The notes below the pieces were generated by a model. The model ran no database searches. It was not told the origin of the DNA and worked only from the letters and a program-made list of their open reading frames with translations. A stretch of DNA of 64,000 bases from Amphiduros pacificus (lineage: Eukaryota > Annelida > Polychaeta > Phyllodocida > Hesionidae). The stretch is taken from the NCBI GenBank assembly GCA_949316495.1, contig OX439000.1, positions 54,474,220 through 54,538,219 of the forward strand, given 5' to 3'. Made by a program: the position numbers and the translations under genes. Shown here one piece after another: positions 26,400 to 38,790 of the stretch. Each line of letters opens with the position of its first letter. Within the stretch, counting starts at the first letter, position 1.

Positions 26400-27176
26400 G
26401 ACAAGTGCCTTCGGCTGGGAAGTGATGCTGTCCCTCACTGTTGTTGCTATCCCTCACTTGTGCAGCTGTCTCTCAATTGTGCAGCTATCTCTCACCTATG
26501 CAGCCATCCCTCACTTATACAGCTATCTCTCACATGTGCAGCTGTCTCTCACTTGTCTCACTGTTGTAACTATCTCTCACCATGTGCAGCTGTCTCTCAA
26601 CCTGTGCAGCTGTCTCTCCCCATGTGCAGCTGTCTCTCCCCATGTGCAGCTATCTCTCCCCATGTGCAGCTATCTCTCACCATGTGCAGCTATCTCTCAA
26701 CCTGTGCAGGTACAGGTATTTCTCACTGTGTGAAGCTGATAGTGTTGTTCGCATTTGACTCATGTTGGCCCCTTTGTACAAAACCTCACAGGGCCTCCAT
26801 TGATTCAATAACTAGGTCAAGAATTAGGTCAAATTCCCATGGTTAAAAACAAAGCTCTAATACAGAAATAAGGGCAATTTGTGGGTAAAATTTCATATGT
26901 GACATGATTCTGACAAAGAATAACTGAAATCTACTCGATTCCAAATATACATATTAGGCAATACATCGCATAAACTTGCAAAATAAAACTGAAGTGGAGA
27001 CTTGTCTAGCGTCCACCAGAGGGCAAAGTAAAAACGCAACATCGAGATCACACGCTCTTATCAGTGGCGAATTTTACTGCAGCCAATACTTCACACAGCA
27101 ACTTTTTTTTTTTTTTTCAAATCTCGCCACACTTCCTCTCTGATCACGTTCATGCTTTTTTTAATATATATGTAAC
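26400..27176 (+). mobile_element. Mobile repeat with short-unit array, copy 2 (short)
   Basis: It has the same head as 24095 (ACAAGTGCCTTCGGCTGGGA), an array of about 300 bp with CCATGTGCAGCTGTCTCTCC-type units, and the same tail from 26768 ending TATATGTAAC. The tail differs from copy 1 by many substitutions and small indels, so the copies are not a very recent duplication. Confidence 0.75.
27013..27026 (+). promoter_or_regulatory. CTCF-like motif, copy 2
   Basis: CCACCAGAGGGCAA matches the CTCF core at 13 of 14 positions. It is in the same place in the tail as the first motif and in the same orientation. Confidence 0.4.
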
Positions 27177-27364
27177 CATTCCAATCTTTTAGGAGCCAAA
27201 TAAATGATTTTTGAGCTCTTGCTTTGTTAAATTTAAGTCAAATCACTGAATAATTATCATTTAGTTCATGTCATACCGGCCCTAATGATCTTTCACCTGA
27301 AGTATTTTTAAAATTTAATTCATACACCACAATTTCATCTCATTTCATAAAATAAATGCTATGT

Positions 27365-28592
27365 TTAAAGCATTCATGAAACCTGGAAGGTTCCAGGCGA
27401 TTTTACAGTGGTTTAAGGTATCTGAAAACAATATATGATCTTAAAATTGACATACATACAGGCTAACTGTCTGAAATCCACTAAAGAACATCTGCCCTGA
27501 GAATTATGATTTTTTGTGACCACCAAGTACTGCTAGTACTAAACAGGAAGTGTGTTGTGTGACCTTGACCTTTGACCTGTCAGGAGGCTCCGTAAGTCAC
27601 AGGAGGTGTTGTTTACCAATTGTCAAAATTGGAGCAACACATTTTTGGCCATTTTTTTTCCACTATTTAGAGAATGAATTGGAAGATAACACTTATCATG
27701 ATGATAGTGCCTTTTCTTGGCTTTCTTTTGGTTATATATTGATTAAAAACCGATGAATATTTATGAAGTTATAAATGAAGAAAAATCATTATTTTTTATA
27801 TTATATATGTTTGCAAAAAACATATAGTTTAAAAAATGTCTATACAGCCCAGCTTTTAAGGTGGAATCCATGCAGCCTTTGATGTCTTCCCATTCAGTGG
27901 TGTGAAAAACCCCAAATTTCATCAAAGAGGGACAAATCATAAATTTTACTGATTCCAATTATCAGCATTCACAGTTTTGCCATTCAAAGGCCTTGTGATT
28001 TAAGGCCAAACCAGTGATCAAAGGGTTTAATGTCACTTTTTCAATATCACAGCCTTCAGGTTAAGGGGGATTCCATGCAGCCTTTGAGTCATGTCTTCCC
28101 TTTTTGACAGAAAGGTTTTCACATGCATAAGATACTTTTCAAATAAATGGTATACTTTTCCCATAAATGATATATCTTTCACAACCATAAGATATTTGTC
28201 ACAACCATAAAATATTTTTCACAACCACGAGTTATTTCATTGATTCAAATAATATTAAAATAATTTTATGTTGTTCTGAAGTATACTCCTGGCAATAAAT
28301 TGATAAACTGTACAAAACATCTCCACCCTGTTTCCCAAGCTGGACAGGTGCACAACTGGTAACTCATTAGGTGTTTACACAAGATCACAGACCAGCTAAA
28401 CAAAGCTTGTTGACAAAGTGTTCAATTGCTGGTGTAGGTTTCAGCAGACAACTGATCAACTTTCAAGTGCCACAGAAAGTTGTTAACAGAGAATATTATG
28501 GGTACTACTATATAAAAACACTGTTTAGGGTATAAACATCCATGTTATGTAAAGAAAATGTGTCTGAAAGTCAGGTTTCATGAATGCTTTAA
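27365..28592. mobile_element. Element with perfect 21 bp terminal inverted repeats
   Basis: Bases 27365-27385 (TTAAAGCATTCATGAAAC plus three more) are the exact reverse complement of 28572-28592. The 1.2 kb interior has no transposase frame. It contains an inverted copy of the repeat at 19430-19670 and, at 28110-28250, a degenerate 26 bp tandem with CACAACCATAAGATATTT. Confidence 0.7.
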
Positions 28593-28617
28593 GTGATATA
28601 TTTGGTTATATGCATTG

Positions 28618-28841
28618 GACTGGCGGCCACAGCTGAGTTGCAGACGACAACCGAGCTGTGGTTCCATTTTCACAGCATTTTAAGTGTGTCTTCACTAAAA
28701 TTATTCTTGTCTCGTTGTTGTCTGACACATGCATGTACCAACAAAGTTGAATGGTGTAATAAATGCCAACAAACTATTGATGAACTACATCGCAGCTTTG
28801 TTGTCGCCCGCAGCTCTGTTGCCGTCGCCAGTAAAATGGCT
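28618..28841. mobile_element. Miniature element related to 23225-23573
   Basis: The ends ACTGGCG and CGCCAGT are inverted. The arms carry the same ACGACAACNGAGCTGYGG sub-repeat, two copies per side. The interior shares TTCCATTTTCA, CATTTTAAGTGYGTCT, TTGTTKTCTGACAC and AATGGTGTAATAAA with the longer relative. Confidence 0.7.
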
Positions 28842-29249
28842 TGCCACTCACAAAATTGTACGTGACACACTATATCCATATTCAGCGTCAGAATGGACTT
28901 GAAATTCACTGTTTTCACAAAAAGTTGCACTACCCATTGTAATGTTCATCCGAAACAAATAAAAGGACCGAAACACAAACCTGACACTCGTAGTTCTTTC
29001 TGTCATCATTTGATATGCCCAAACATTACATAATGGCAATTAGGATAAAACTAATGTGAAATATGCAGAAGACTGGCACTCTGGCAGATTGCCCACAAAA
29101 TTCACATCAATATTTCCATGTGCAGTAAAATGACTTCAGGGGAGTCTCCTGGCCAGGGAAACACAGAAATGAGCGAGGAAGGTCCCTAGTTTGATTACAA
29201 TGATAATGTATATGTTGAAATGTTGATTTAGAAGGATTCTCAGAATGAT
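28842..29249. other. Unassigned sequence left of the retroelement fossil
   Basis: No gene recognised. It may include the leader region of the neighbouring fossil, but no long terminal repeat is visible. Confidence 0.4.
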
Positions 29250-29689
29250 CCAACCCCAGAAGCTTCACAAAATGGCTACTCTCCCAGTCCTACTTGCCCA
29301 GTCAGCCCCAATCTCACAATTTGATCCTGACCAAGAACCACAAAATAATGGTCCCAAATAAAAGAAATGGATCAAACAGCTCGAGAACTATATCATAGCT
29401 GCTGACATCGAAAATGAAGGCAATAGGCTTTGTTCTTGTTGTTTGCTGGGGTGAGGGTACAGGCTATTTTTACACTCTGGCAAATGCTGATATAAGTGAC
29501 AATCTTGCAGACATTGTTAGAGAACTATTTCAACCCCATGAAAGACACAAATATGGCCATATACAGATTCAGAGATTGCACACAGGGGGTATCTGAACTC
29601 ATCGACTACAGGGCCCAATATTGTGAGTTTGTTGACACAGAAGCTGAAATCTGAGCTTAGGTCCTTCACAAAGCATCATCCAAAATGTT

Positions 29690-29984
29690 TGTTTTACATC
29701 ACTTTCAACATTATTTCAGTCATTTCGTGATGAGACCTACTTGTAGCAGATATAGTGCTGTCTCACTGAATTGTCATATCGCAGGTCCTGACATGACAAC
29801 CCACCAGGTCACAGATTTAGGACAACGAGTTAACCCTTAAGGCAAGGGCCTCAGCTCATATGGGAAATTGTATCATGAGTTCAATCTCGGCACGGCCGGG
29901 TTCGAACCCACGACCTTTGGATCACCACAGAGGAACCGGTGCTAATAAGCTGGCATTCTAACCAACTCCACCACGGCCTGTGGC
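29690..29984 (-). mobile_element. tRNA-derived SINE, copy 1
   Basis: On the minus strand the head GGCCNTGGTGGAGTTGGTTA resembles a tRNA A box, and GGGTTCGAACCC at 29898-29909 is a perfect B box. A conserved body follows, with CATCACTTTCAACATTATTT on the plus strand. The 13 bp CATCCAAAATGTT is present on both sides (29677-29689 and 29985-29997) as target duplication. It is inserted in the fossil retroelement. Confidence 0.9.
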
Positions 29985-30077
29985 CATCCAAAATGTTATG
30001 TCGCAAGGTACTAAAGCATCAAAACAGGAAGCTCAAGGATGTGAATGAGGAGGTGCGATCTCACTAGCCATCACAGC

Positions 30078-31615
30078 CCGATTTTTCCATCATACTTCAA
30101 ATCTTAAATCTGAGCATGTACTCAGATTTGAAGCCATACATACCGAAGTTTGCTTCCAAAAGTGAAGTATTTTGGATTTTTCATCATGCTCAGAATCTCA
30201 ATTGCGCTTACTTCACGAAGTATTTGCTCAGACTTGAAGTACACACTTGAGCCATATGACGTCATATTTCCATTGTTTAATTGAGTAAATACTCCCATGA
30301 CGTCATATTCAAATGAGAAAATACAGAGGCCCAAAATAGAGGATAACAGGGGTTTGAATGTAGTTTAAGAGAAACGGCATTTGGTCCTCCTTATTCTCTT
30401 CTGACTGGGCTGGTCGGAGCAATATGACCGTTTCAGTGTCACCCCATTCACGCATGAAGAGATTCCAAACCACACACCTAGCGTGACATTCTCGTGACAG
30501 ATATGAGGTGACAAATTAAAAAGTTGATTTTCTGATACTTAAAACTAGTCACCTGATTTATTTGTGTCTTGGTATAAGATTATGGAAGCTTGATACCAGC
30601 CGAAAATGAAACATATCTCAGAGCAGAAGACAAGACTTTTTGAGGTCGCTGCCATGTTTGGTCATGTGACCAAATTACTGGAGGTGTTGACGGGGGTTCA
30701 GCAAAGTTATATAAATCGAGTGGCAATTCAAATCAGCTTGAATCCTTCGATCAAAATTTTTTACAGGAAATTTTCTATTTCAAATGTCATCTGGGAAAAA
30801 AACAAGCATTTATTTCATGTTGGTCGGCACGTCTGACAAAATACTGTTTTACATATGCAACCAACTTGGAGCCTCTCCTTGACCTCCTTACGATACAGCC
30901 AATCTTGACGCACACTCCCAACACCTACGAACGCTGATCAGTGGATGGGATTCACTGCCTCTGAAGTGCAACCCCAAATAACTTCTGCAAATGAATTAAT
31001 TCAGACATGAAACTCGCCAGGAAGCAATATTAGATGTGTAAGACTTTTGAAATGTCTCAATGATAAGTGTAGAGTGTGTGTGCCTTCCACACTGAGGTCG
31101 CGACACTGTGTCGCGACCTGTCTCTTCACGAGTGATAGGGGACACCTCACAACCCGACGTAGCCTCCAGAGCTCTGCTCGCGCAAGTCGGGGTTCCACAA
31201 CTAGTTTGAATGGGGGGTCACTTTATGTAACGTAACAACTTTTCCAGTGACTGGGGATGTATCTGCATGTGCTTCTATTCAATTAAACTTTATCTAATCC
31301 TTTAATTTAACATAAATTATTCAATATTTCGTAACTTATACTTAGGAGCATTTACTTCAACTTGAAGCCAGCCTCTGAGCTGTCTCAGAATCTGAGCATG
31401 AAAACTCAGAATCTGAGACAGAAAATTGTCTGAGCACATTGGAAAAATCCAAAAATCTTGGATCTGAGTAAATACTCAGAACGTGAGCATGAACTTCAAA
31501 TCTGAGCAAGTCTGTGTTTTCCAAGCATGATGGAAAAATCGGATTTGTGTATGTAGGTCTACTTCAAATCTGAGCATGTACTTCAAATTATATAGTACGA
31601 TGGAAAAACTGGGCC
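30078..31615. mobile_element. Inverted-repeat DNA element inserted in the fossil
   Basis: The left end CCCGATTTTTCCATCATACT and the right end (ACGATGGAAAAACTGGG) are inverted. The arms contain repeated CTTCAAATCTGAGCATGTAC phrases. The 1.5 kb interior has no transposase I can recognise. The exact outer bases and target duplication are uncertain. Confidence 0.65.
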
Positions 31616-33177
31616 CAGAAGTCCAAACCTCCATCATAGAGAGGACAGGTGTTCACAAAGTCAGCTCATGCAAGGGCAAGAACATGTCCAGGGATAAACC
31701 CTAAAATCCCAACTCACGGAACTCCAGCTATGCACCAACAGTTCTCAAGTCGCAAGGCAGGAGGGTTCTCGTCTCGCAGATGCCCCCCACCCCCCACATC
31801 CAAACCACAAGGTAGAGCGTGGAGGAGTGATCACAGACGAGTGCACCAAGTTGATCACAATAGTGATAATAATGACTCTGAATATGTGTATTATATCAAT
31901 GCGACAGGAAGCAATAATTTGCCACACTCAAAACTGACCATACTGGGAGAGCCAGTAGAATTCCTGGTAGACATTGGGTCAAGTATCAACATTATCACCC
32001 CCGACACATATGCCAAGCTTGGCAAGCCACTGCTCACACCCTAGGTTATGGTGGTTCAAAACCATTAGAGACATTGCGGAAGTTCAATGTGGAGATTCAG
32101 TCAGTAACAAGATCAGAGAAGGCCCAAATAATAGTAACCGTAGTTAATGTGGACTCAGGCAACCTATTATCTTACAGAATGTCACGTTTGGGACTCATAC
32201 ACACAAGTTGCCCAGTGAATAGTATCAAGTATGGTTCTGTGATGGAGTCTGATCGCCTCTGTATGAAGTATAGCCATCTGCATCTGTTTCGGGAGATTTA
32301 AGAAACTCAGAGATGCAAATGGTGATGTGATCCCAGTCATGATTCAAGGAGATCACAATGTGGTGCCAGTTGTGCAATGTCACAGGCGAGATCCATTCCA
32401 CATGCAACAGAAGAATGTGGACGAGATAAAATGTCTTGAGGATGCAGACATCATTGTGGTGGTCACAGGTCCCACTCTTTGGTTGTCTCCCATAGTTGTC
32501 ATGCAGAGGAAGTGCAAGGTGTTTGAACGATTCCACAAAAAAATGGAACTTTCCAGCGCGAAAAGTGCAAGTTTAATCTGGATAAAGTCACATCCTCTGG
32601 TTTCCAGTTCTCAGAAAAGGATGTGTCAGCAGACCCTAAGAAGGTGTCCGACATCGAGGACCACGCAGCGTTGCTGAGATCCACAGTCTGCTAGGCATGA
32701 CCAAGTACTGTGCTTGTTTCATTACCCACTACGCTGACATGATGGAGCCGCTGAGGGTGTGGAGTGGTCATGGTCTGCAAAGCATGACAAAGCTCTCAAG
32801 AGCCTCAAGCGAGCACTCACAGAAAGCCTAAAAACTGGATATTTCATCCAGCATAGAGCAGAGATACTCATAAATGGACCACAAAGCTCCCGCTTGTGAA
32901 CACCTCCATTTGTATATATATGGCAAGCCTGTATCTGGCGTCACAGACCACAAGCTTCTTCAAACACTGCAGTTATGAATAAGATTGCCCAAAGTTTGAA
33001 GTAGAGGAGTCAGCAGTAGAGGAGGCAAATCAGTGTTGCAAAGTTTCAGCAGAACCAGTACCTACTCGACGTACTCCTTTCCACTGATGAGAAGAGTCTG
33101 ATTGAAACTCGCCTGGTGATGATTTTTGGGGGGCAGCTATGCCAATGAATGTATGTGTATGTATATATGTGTGTATA

Positions 33178-33184
<7 letters not shown>

Positions 33185-33255
<71 letters not shown>
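33185..33255. repeat. AT dinucleotide microsatellite
   Basis: About 35 uninterrupted TA/AT units. The Ile-Tyr open frames across it on both strands are artefacts. Confidence 0.97.
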
Positions 33256-33259
<4 letters not shown>

Positions 33260-33599
33260 TATGTATGTATAAATGTGTGTACATGTTTGTGTGCATAAAA
33301 GTGTGTAGTTGTATGTATTTACATTATGAGCAATGTTATCATGAACACTTGAATGTGAAGGCGTAGATTTGTCTGCTTTTGGTTCCTTTTGGTTTAGTTT
33401 TGTTACTTGAGTTCTTTTACTAATATCAGATATATTTTTTGTGATGTATGTTACTTTTTGGATTTTGTCCTTATATGTCCTTATATGATATCCCCTATGA
33501 CAATTATATTTCATGGTTTTTGCTTTTGAAGTTATTATCTTCAAAATGTTAGTTGTGTGGTATTTGAGTTAGCAATTTATGGTGCTCAATGAAGAGTTT

Positions 33600-33946
33600 T
33601 TGTTTTTGTTTTTTTTTTGCAGTGGCATCCTTAAGTGACAATGCATAATATTTAAGTACAATGCACTTTCTTTAGAGTTTTTACCTGAACACATGATGAT
33701 CATTAATGTGTGCTTCAATTATTGTTTTGTTTTCTCTTTTTTACATGTTGTGTGTTTTATATGTTATCTGTATGCTGCTATGTGTATCATGGTGTGTATT
33801 GTGAACAATTCAGTGTCCACCACAAAGTTCATAGATATGTCTATTTCAAGTGTAGTTCTTTGTCAAAACATATTACAAGTGTCTATTGCGCTTAGAGCAG
33901 ACTTAGTCTGATATAGCGCTATATAAATCATTATTATTATTATTGT
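33600..33946 (+). mobile_element. 3' end of a retroposon with ATT tail
   Basis: TATTGCGCTTAGAGCAGACT, then GATATAGCGCTATATAAATC and an (ATT)n tail at 33931-33945 form the typical end of non-LTR retroposons of marine invertebrates. The upstream limit is unclear. Confidence 0.55.
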
Positions 33947-33959
33947 CAAACTGTGAACA

Positions 33960-36690
33960 GTACTTGTCGACATGAATAAGTAAATGATGGCTAATTTTAA
34001 ATTCAATTTTAGGGGGTTGAGAGATGACTCAAAATGAAGAATTATTTTCCAATATTTTAAATCCAAATATCAAAATGGCATATATCTTTTACAGGAAACT
34101 CATAGTACTGAAGAAATAACAGATAAAAACAATTCATGTGGAGTATGTATATCAATTTACCCTAATCTGCTTATGGAATCCATGACTATTTCTTTTAATG
34201 ATAATGATGGGTGCATTTTAGGTCTAAATATAAATCAAGATGATTGTGATATACTCCTCTGTAATATGTATGCACCAGTCGGGAGTAAAATTAGTGAACA
34301 ACTTGAATTTTTAAATGATTTAAAACATTTTATATCTGTCATTGATAACCAAAATTTGGTATTGGGTGGCGATTTCAACACAATATTTGATAAAGACTTA
34401 GACAAACAATGTGGATCTTTTGAAAGCTGTATCAATGAATAAACTAAAGAGCTTGTTGCCCTTATGGATGTATATGATTTGGTTGATACATTAAGAATTC
34501 TGATGAAAAAATGTTTACAAGGGTACAGGGAAGACCAGCAGTCTTTTCAAGAATAGATCACTGGTTAATATCATCGCAACTCATTAATTATATGAGATTA
34601 GTTAATGTTCTTCCAGGAATAAAATCTGATCATAGTATTATTTTTTTACATCTTAGACAAAATCCATGTACCCATGGAAGGGGCTTTTGGAAATTTAACA
34701 CAATGTTATTAAAGGATAAAGAATACATTGATAATATTCCTAATCTCATAGAGTCATTGAGAAGTGATACTGATTATATTCTTGATAAAAGATTGAGATG
34801 GGACTTTGTTAAATGTGAAATCAGTAGTTATAGTGTTAAATTTGTAAGTTTTAAAAATAAGCAAAGAAGGAAATTTAAAGAGGATTTAAAAAAAAAAGAG
34901 ATGATTGAAAAATATATACATAAAGGACTTACTGAATCAAATACAGAAAAATATTTTTATATAAAAGAATTAGAAAAAAATAACGAATTTGAACTAAAGG
35001 GAGCTATAATTCATTCTAGAGCCCAATGGGCGGAATCAGGAGAAAAAAAATACAAGATTCTTCTTAAATTTAGAGAAAAAAAATGCATCTCATAAACATG
35101 TTTATCTTCTACAACTGAGAGATGGTTCTATAACAGATAACCCAAAAATTATTCTAAATGAACAAAAAATGTTTTATGAACAACTATATTCAGATGGACA
35201 GCACAACAATGATATTCCAGAATCCTTTTATAAAGGCATCAAACAGTTAAATGATGATAAACAAGAATTATAGGAGGGAATAATTACGGAAAAGGAAAGT
35301 GCAAACTCCCTTCTTAAAATGAAAAATGGTAAATCTCCAGGTTGTGATGGCCTGACTGTTGAATTCTACAGATGTTTTTGGAAGCATTTTAAATCTATGA
35401 TCATTGAAAGTTTTAATTATTCCTTTCTTAGAGGTGAGTTGTCAATTGAACAGAGACGTGGTATAATAACATTAATTCCAAAAATAAAATAAAATTAGAA
35501 CAACATTAAAAAACTGGAGGCCTATTACACTTTTAAATACAGATTATAAGCTAAATGTCTAGCATTTCGTTTGCAAAAGGTATTATCTTCTACCATTGAT
35601 TTAGATCAGTCAGGCTTTATCCATGGGCGATATATTGGGGAAAATATAAGGACTATTTCTGACATCATAGACTATTCAGCTGACTATTCTAGTATCAAAA
35701 CATACCTGGAATTATTCTTCTATTAGACTCTGAAAAGGTATTTGACACCATAAGTTGGCCTTTTATTTTTTTTAAATTAAAAACTTTTAATTTTGGTTCT
35801 GAGTTTATTAAATGGATAAAAATCTTGTTCATGAATGTTGAGGCTACAGTAATAAATAGTGGAACGACATGTGTTTTTTTTAGGGTATATCGCGATTTCT
35901 CCATATTTATTCCTCATTGCAGTTGAAATTATGGCCCATGCCTTACGTAATAATAAAGAAATCCACAGAATTCATACTGGAGATGTTGAATTAAAAGTAT
36001 TGAAACTTTTCAATTTAAAATTATTCACAGGATTGTTCCATGTAATAAATGGTTGTATAATTAAAATGTTATTTCGTCACCCTTATGTGACTCCTGTGAT
36101 GGTTATGAAACAGATACAATAATACACCACTTTGTTGGATGCTGTGGTGTAAATGCTTTCTGGAGCAGCCTTGAGAAATGGTTTAATAATATTGCAACAT
36201 ACCATGTTTCTCTGTCAAAGAAGCACATAATCTATGGAATTTATTATGAAAATAACCATAAAAGTCAGATAAATTACATCATTCTATTGGCTAAATGGTA
36301 TATCCAAACTCAAATTTATCAAAGTAAGTGTATCAACTTTTTGCCTTTTTTAAAATCACAACTGGAGATGGAAACACTTATTTGTATATTGAAAAATGAA
36401 CACAAATTTGACTCGATATTGGGAGAAATATTTGGTAGAATATAAATTCTTTATACTTCCCATTTTTTGAACGACACAGGATAACATCTTTTGTTACCAA
36501 AAACGCTGGAATTTGAAGTTGTATTTTATGTAAATTGTTGATGCAATAGGTAATCCCTGTGTGGATTATGGCAATATATTCTTTTTTTATCACATAGCGT
36601 GCTGTGGTGTTATTGTAATATTGTCCATGTGATGTTATTGTAATGTTGTCTAATTAGTAATAAAAGAAAAAAAAAGAAAGTAAAAAGAAT
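33960..36690 (+). mobile_element. LINE of the L1/Tx1 group, decayed and internally deleted
   Basis: The endonuclease begins near 33985 and contains LLQETHST (34085), NMYAPVG (34265) and GGDFNTIFD (34364). A further conserved piece at 34511-34700 contains SRIDHWLIS and KSDHSIIFLHLR. The reverse-transcriptase part has MKNGKSPGCDGLTVEFY (35318) and DQSGFIHGRYIGENIRTI (35608). The segment holding the FADD catalytic box is missing: sequence jumps near 36000 to a C-terminal end with HHFVGC and YGIYYENN. It ends in an AAAAGAAAAAAAAAG tract near 36670. Several stops and frameshifts make it inactive. Confidence 0.85.
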
Positions 36691-36839
36691 GACATGGATT
36701 TGTATGACAAGCACTTGCTTAAAACTGAACAAAATAGCATGGAAATGGGTTCAGAAATCAGGTAGGGCTAACGACTGCCCATTTCGCATATTTTGATCTT
36801 TGTCAATAAATAAACTGACATACCATGAACAGTTATCAA

Positions 36840-38790
36840 TATGTGTGATATAGTGGGATATATCCATTAGTAAGACTAGTCACAAAGAAAATTGTCTTAT
36901 AAAGGTAAAATTACAATTTTAAATAATCTGGCATTATCCCCTCTCATATATGTTTCTAGTGTTATAGATACCCCAGATCAGGTCATTAAGGAAGTTCACA
37001 ATATTATAACAGATTTTATGTGGGATGGTAGGAAGCCAAAAATTACTAAAGACACATTATGTCAGAAAATTGAAAATGGTGGTTTAAAGCTTTGTGACTT
37101 TACTTCAAAAGTTAAAGCTCTTAAAGTTACATGGGTCAATCGCTTGGCAAGTGGGAATATTTCAAGATGGAAGATATTGCCACTGAGATTTTTTGGATGT
37201 ATTAATTTCATTGATTATTTCTCTGGTAAATATAACAAACTCAACACAAGACAAAATAGTCATATACCAAAATATTATATTGATATACACAACCTGTGGG
37301 GTTAATTACATAATTGTGTCCCCACTACTGTCAAAATGATTCTTAAAGAACCGCTATGGAACAATATGTATATAACTTTGAGTAACAAATCAATATGTTG
37401 GAGCGATTGGAAACAAAAAGGTATAAAGTCTATAGGAGACATATTGAACGATAGAGGTGAATTTTATAATCATAATGAACTACATTCTAGATATAGTGTC
37501 CAGTGTAATTTTCTGAATATACTTCAAATAAGACAGAGCATACCTATTAACTGGAGACGCTTACTGAACACCTGTTCCAAAAACTACAAAAGCAATTATG
37601 AGGCACCAGGGATATATATTAATGAAGTGTATAAAAGTATTGAAAAACTCAAATGTCAGGATTATTACTGGTGCTTCATGGAAGCTAAGAAACACACTCC
37701 AACATGTGTAACTAAATGGACAGAGATTTACCCTAACTTTAATAACGTTGAAAAAGACGCTGCGCCAGAGAAACAAAGCTGCAATAGTTCCAATATAAAG
37801 TCATTCATAGCACAATAGCATGTAACAAATGGTTACATAATATCAAGATAAAAGAAAGTGACCAATGCAATATTTGTGATAAGGTTGATGACATCCAGCA
37901 CTTCCTATTATATTGCGACAATGTTTTAGAATTTTGAAGGAACTTCATTAAATGGTGGAACAGAGTGAGTAAAGTAACAATAACCAAGGAAAAAAAAATT
38001 CCAGAATGTATCCTGTTTAGATTTCCTGAATGCAACAATGAAACTACTGTCTTGAACTACTGTATCTTATGTGCCAAATATTATGTTTATATACAAAGAC
38101 TGGTAAATGAAAACCATACTGATTTTTATGAGTTTTTGGTGCAGCTAAAGTTTAAACTCCTAATAGAAAAATGTATTTGCCAACAACATAATAATATAGC
38201 AAATTTCAAGAAATATGATTTTATATACGAATCGCTATGATGCACAGATTTTCCAATATTGAATTATTGCACGCAAATTGTCGTAAAGAGCCTGTAACCC
38301 TTTTTTGCAAATAAAATGATTGTCAAAAAAAAAAAGACTAGTCATTAGTTTATCTTATAAAGCGATGTGCGTATATAAAAATTTTAAAAGATTTACAAGT
38401 CAGAGTCATGTCTTTGTGCATATGATTATAGCCTTCGCGCACTGACCTCTTTTCTATGCCAAAAGATGAAAATTAATAAATCGATCATATGAATTACATA
38501 TTTCAAGAGAAGAGTTCAATAGCTCAATTTTGAGTTGTCAATTATGTAAATCGGCCAAGAATTGACTGAGCAGCTGCAAATTGTATATTTTTGTCATAAA
38601 TTGGTAGTTACGCATGTGCACATTGTGACGAAGTTGGGGTCAATGGGTGCAATTTTCATAAGAATTTATTTATACCATTCATATAAACTTTTCTATGCCA
38701 AAAAAATCAATGTTCTATTTGTTCAATGTATACAAGACAATTTCATAATTATCAGCCAATCCTATGGTTGCGTGAATCCTAATTATGGTC
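36840..38790 (+). repeat. Dispersed repeat, copy split by a LINE insertion
   Basis: The left part 36840-36882 (ATAGTGGGATATATCCATTA) and right part from about 38525 to 38790 (TGAGTTGTCAATTATGTAAA to TATCAGCCAATCCTATGG) match 22440-22750 in the same order. The copy also holds extra sequence at 38345-38525 not present in the other. Confidence 0.7.
36883..38333 (+). mobile_element. 5'-truncated LINE insertion with target duplication
   Basis: It is flanked by the 11 bp AAGACTAGTCA at 36872-36882 and 38334-38344 and ends in an A-rich tail after AATAAAATGATTGTC. It encodes the C-terminal part of an L1/Tx1-group protein: NNLALSPLIYVSSVIDTP, FMWDGRKPKI, ENGGLKLCDF and, near 37870, CNICDKVDDIQHFLLYCDN. 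Two interruptions are seen, after 37305 and near 37937. It belongs to the same group as the LINE to its left but is a separate insertion. Confidence 0.88.

Larger units (their letters stand above)
29250..33130 (+). mobile_element. Fossil Ty3/gypsy-type LTR retroelement, internal region only
   Basis: Separate segments resemble, in the expected order, a gag-like region (about 29250-30060), an aspartic-protease-like segment (about 31860-32040), reverse-transcriptase-like segments (about 32380-32720) and an RNase-H-like remnant (about 32880-32980). Terminal repeats were not found on either side. The copy is clearly broken, with many disabling changes (well over five), and looks old. It is further interrupted by a SINE at 29690-29984 and an inverted-repeat DNA element at about 30078-31615, both of which must be younger. 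Confidence 0.75.

Noticed and set aside
24248-26846. Leu/Ser/Cys-rich frames up to 153 codons
   Set aside because: Translation of the 19-20 bp array; different frames give similar strings, which a real gene would not.
29898-29985. Possible tRNA gene on the minus strand
   Set aside because: A and B boxes are present, but the unit has a long conserved body, a target duplication and a second copy, so it is a SINE.
33030-33544. Ile-Tyr frames on both strands
   Set aside because: They cross an AT dinucleotide microsatellite.
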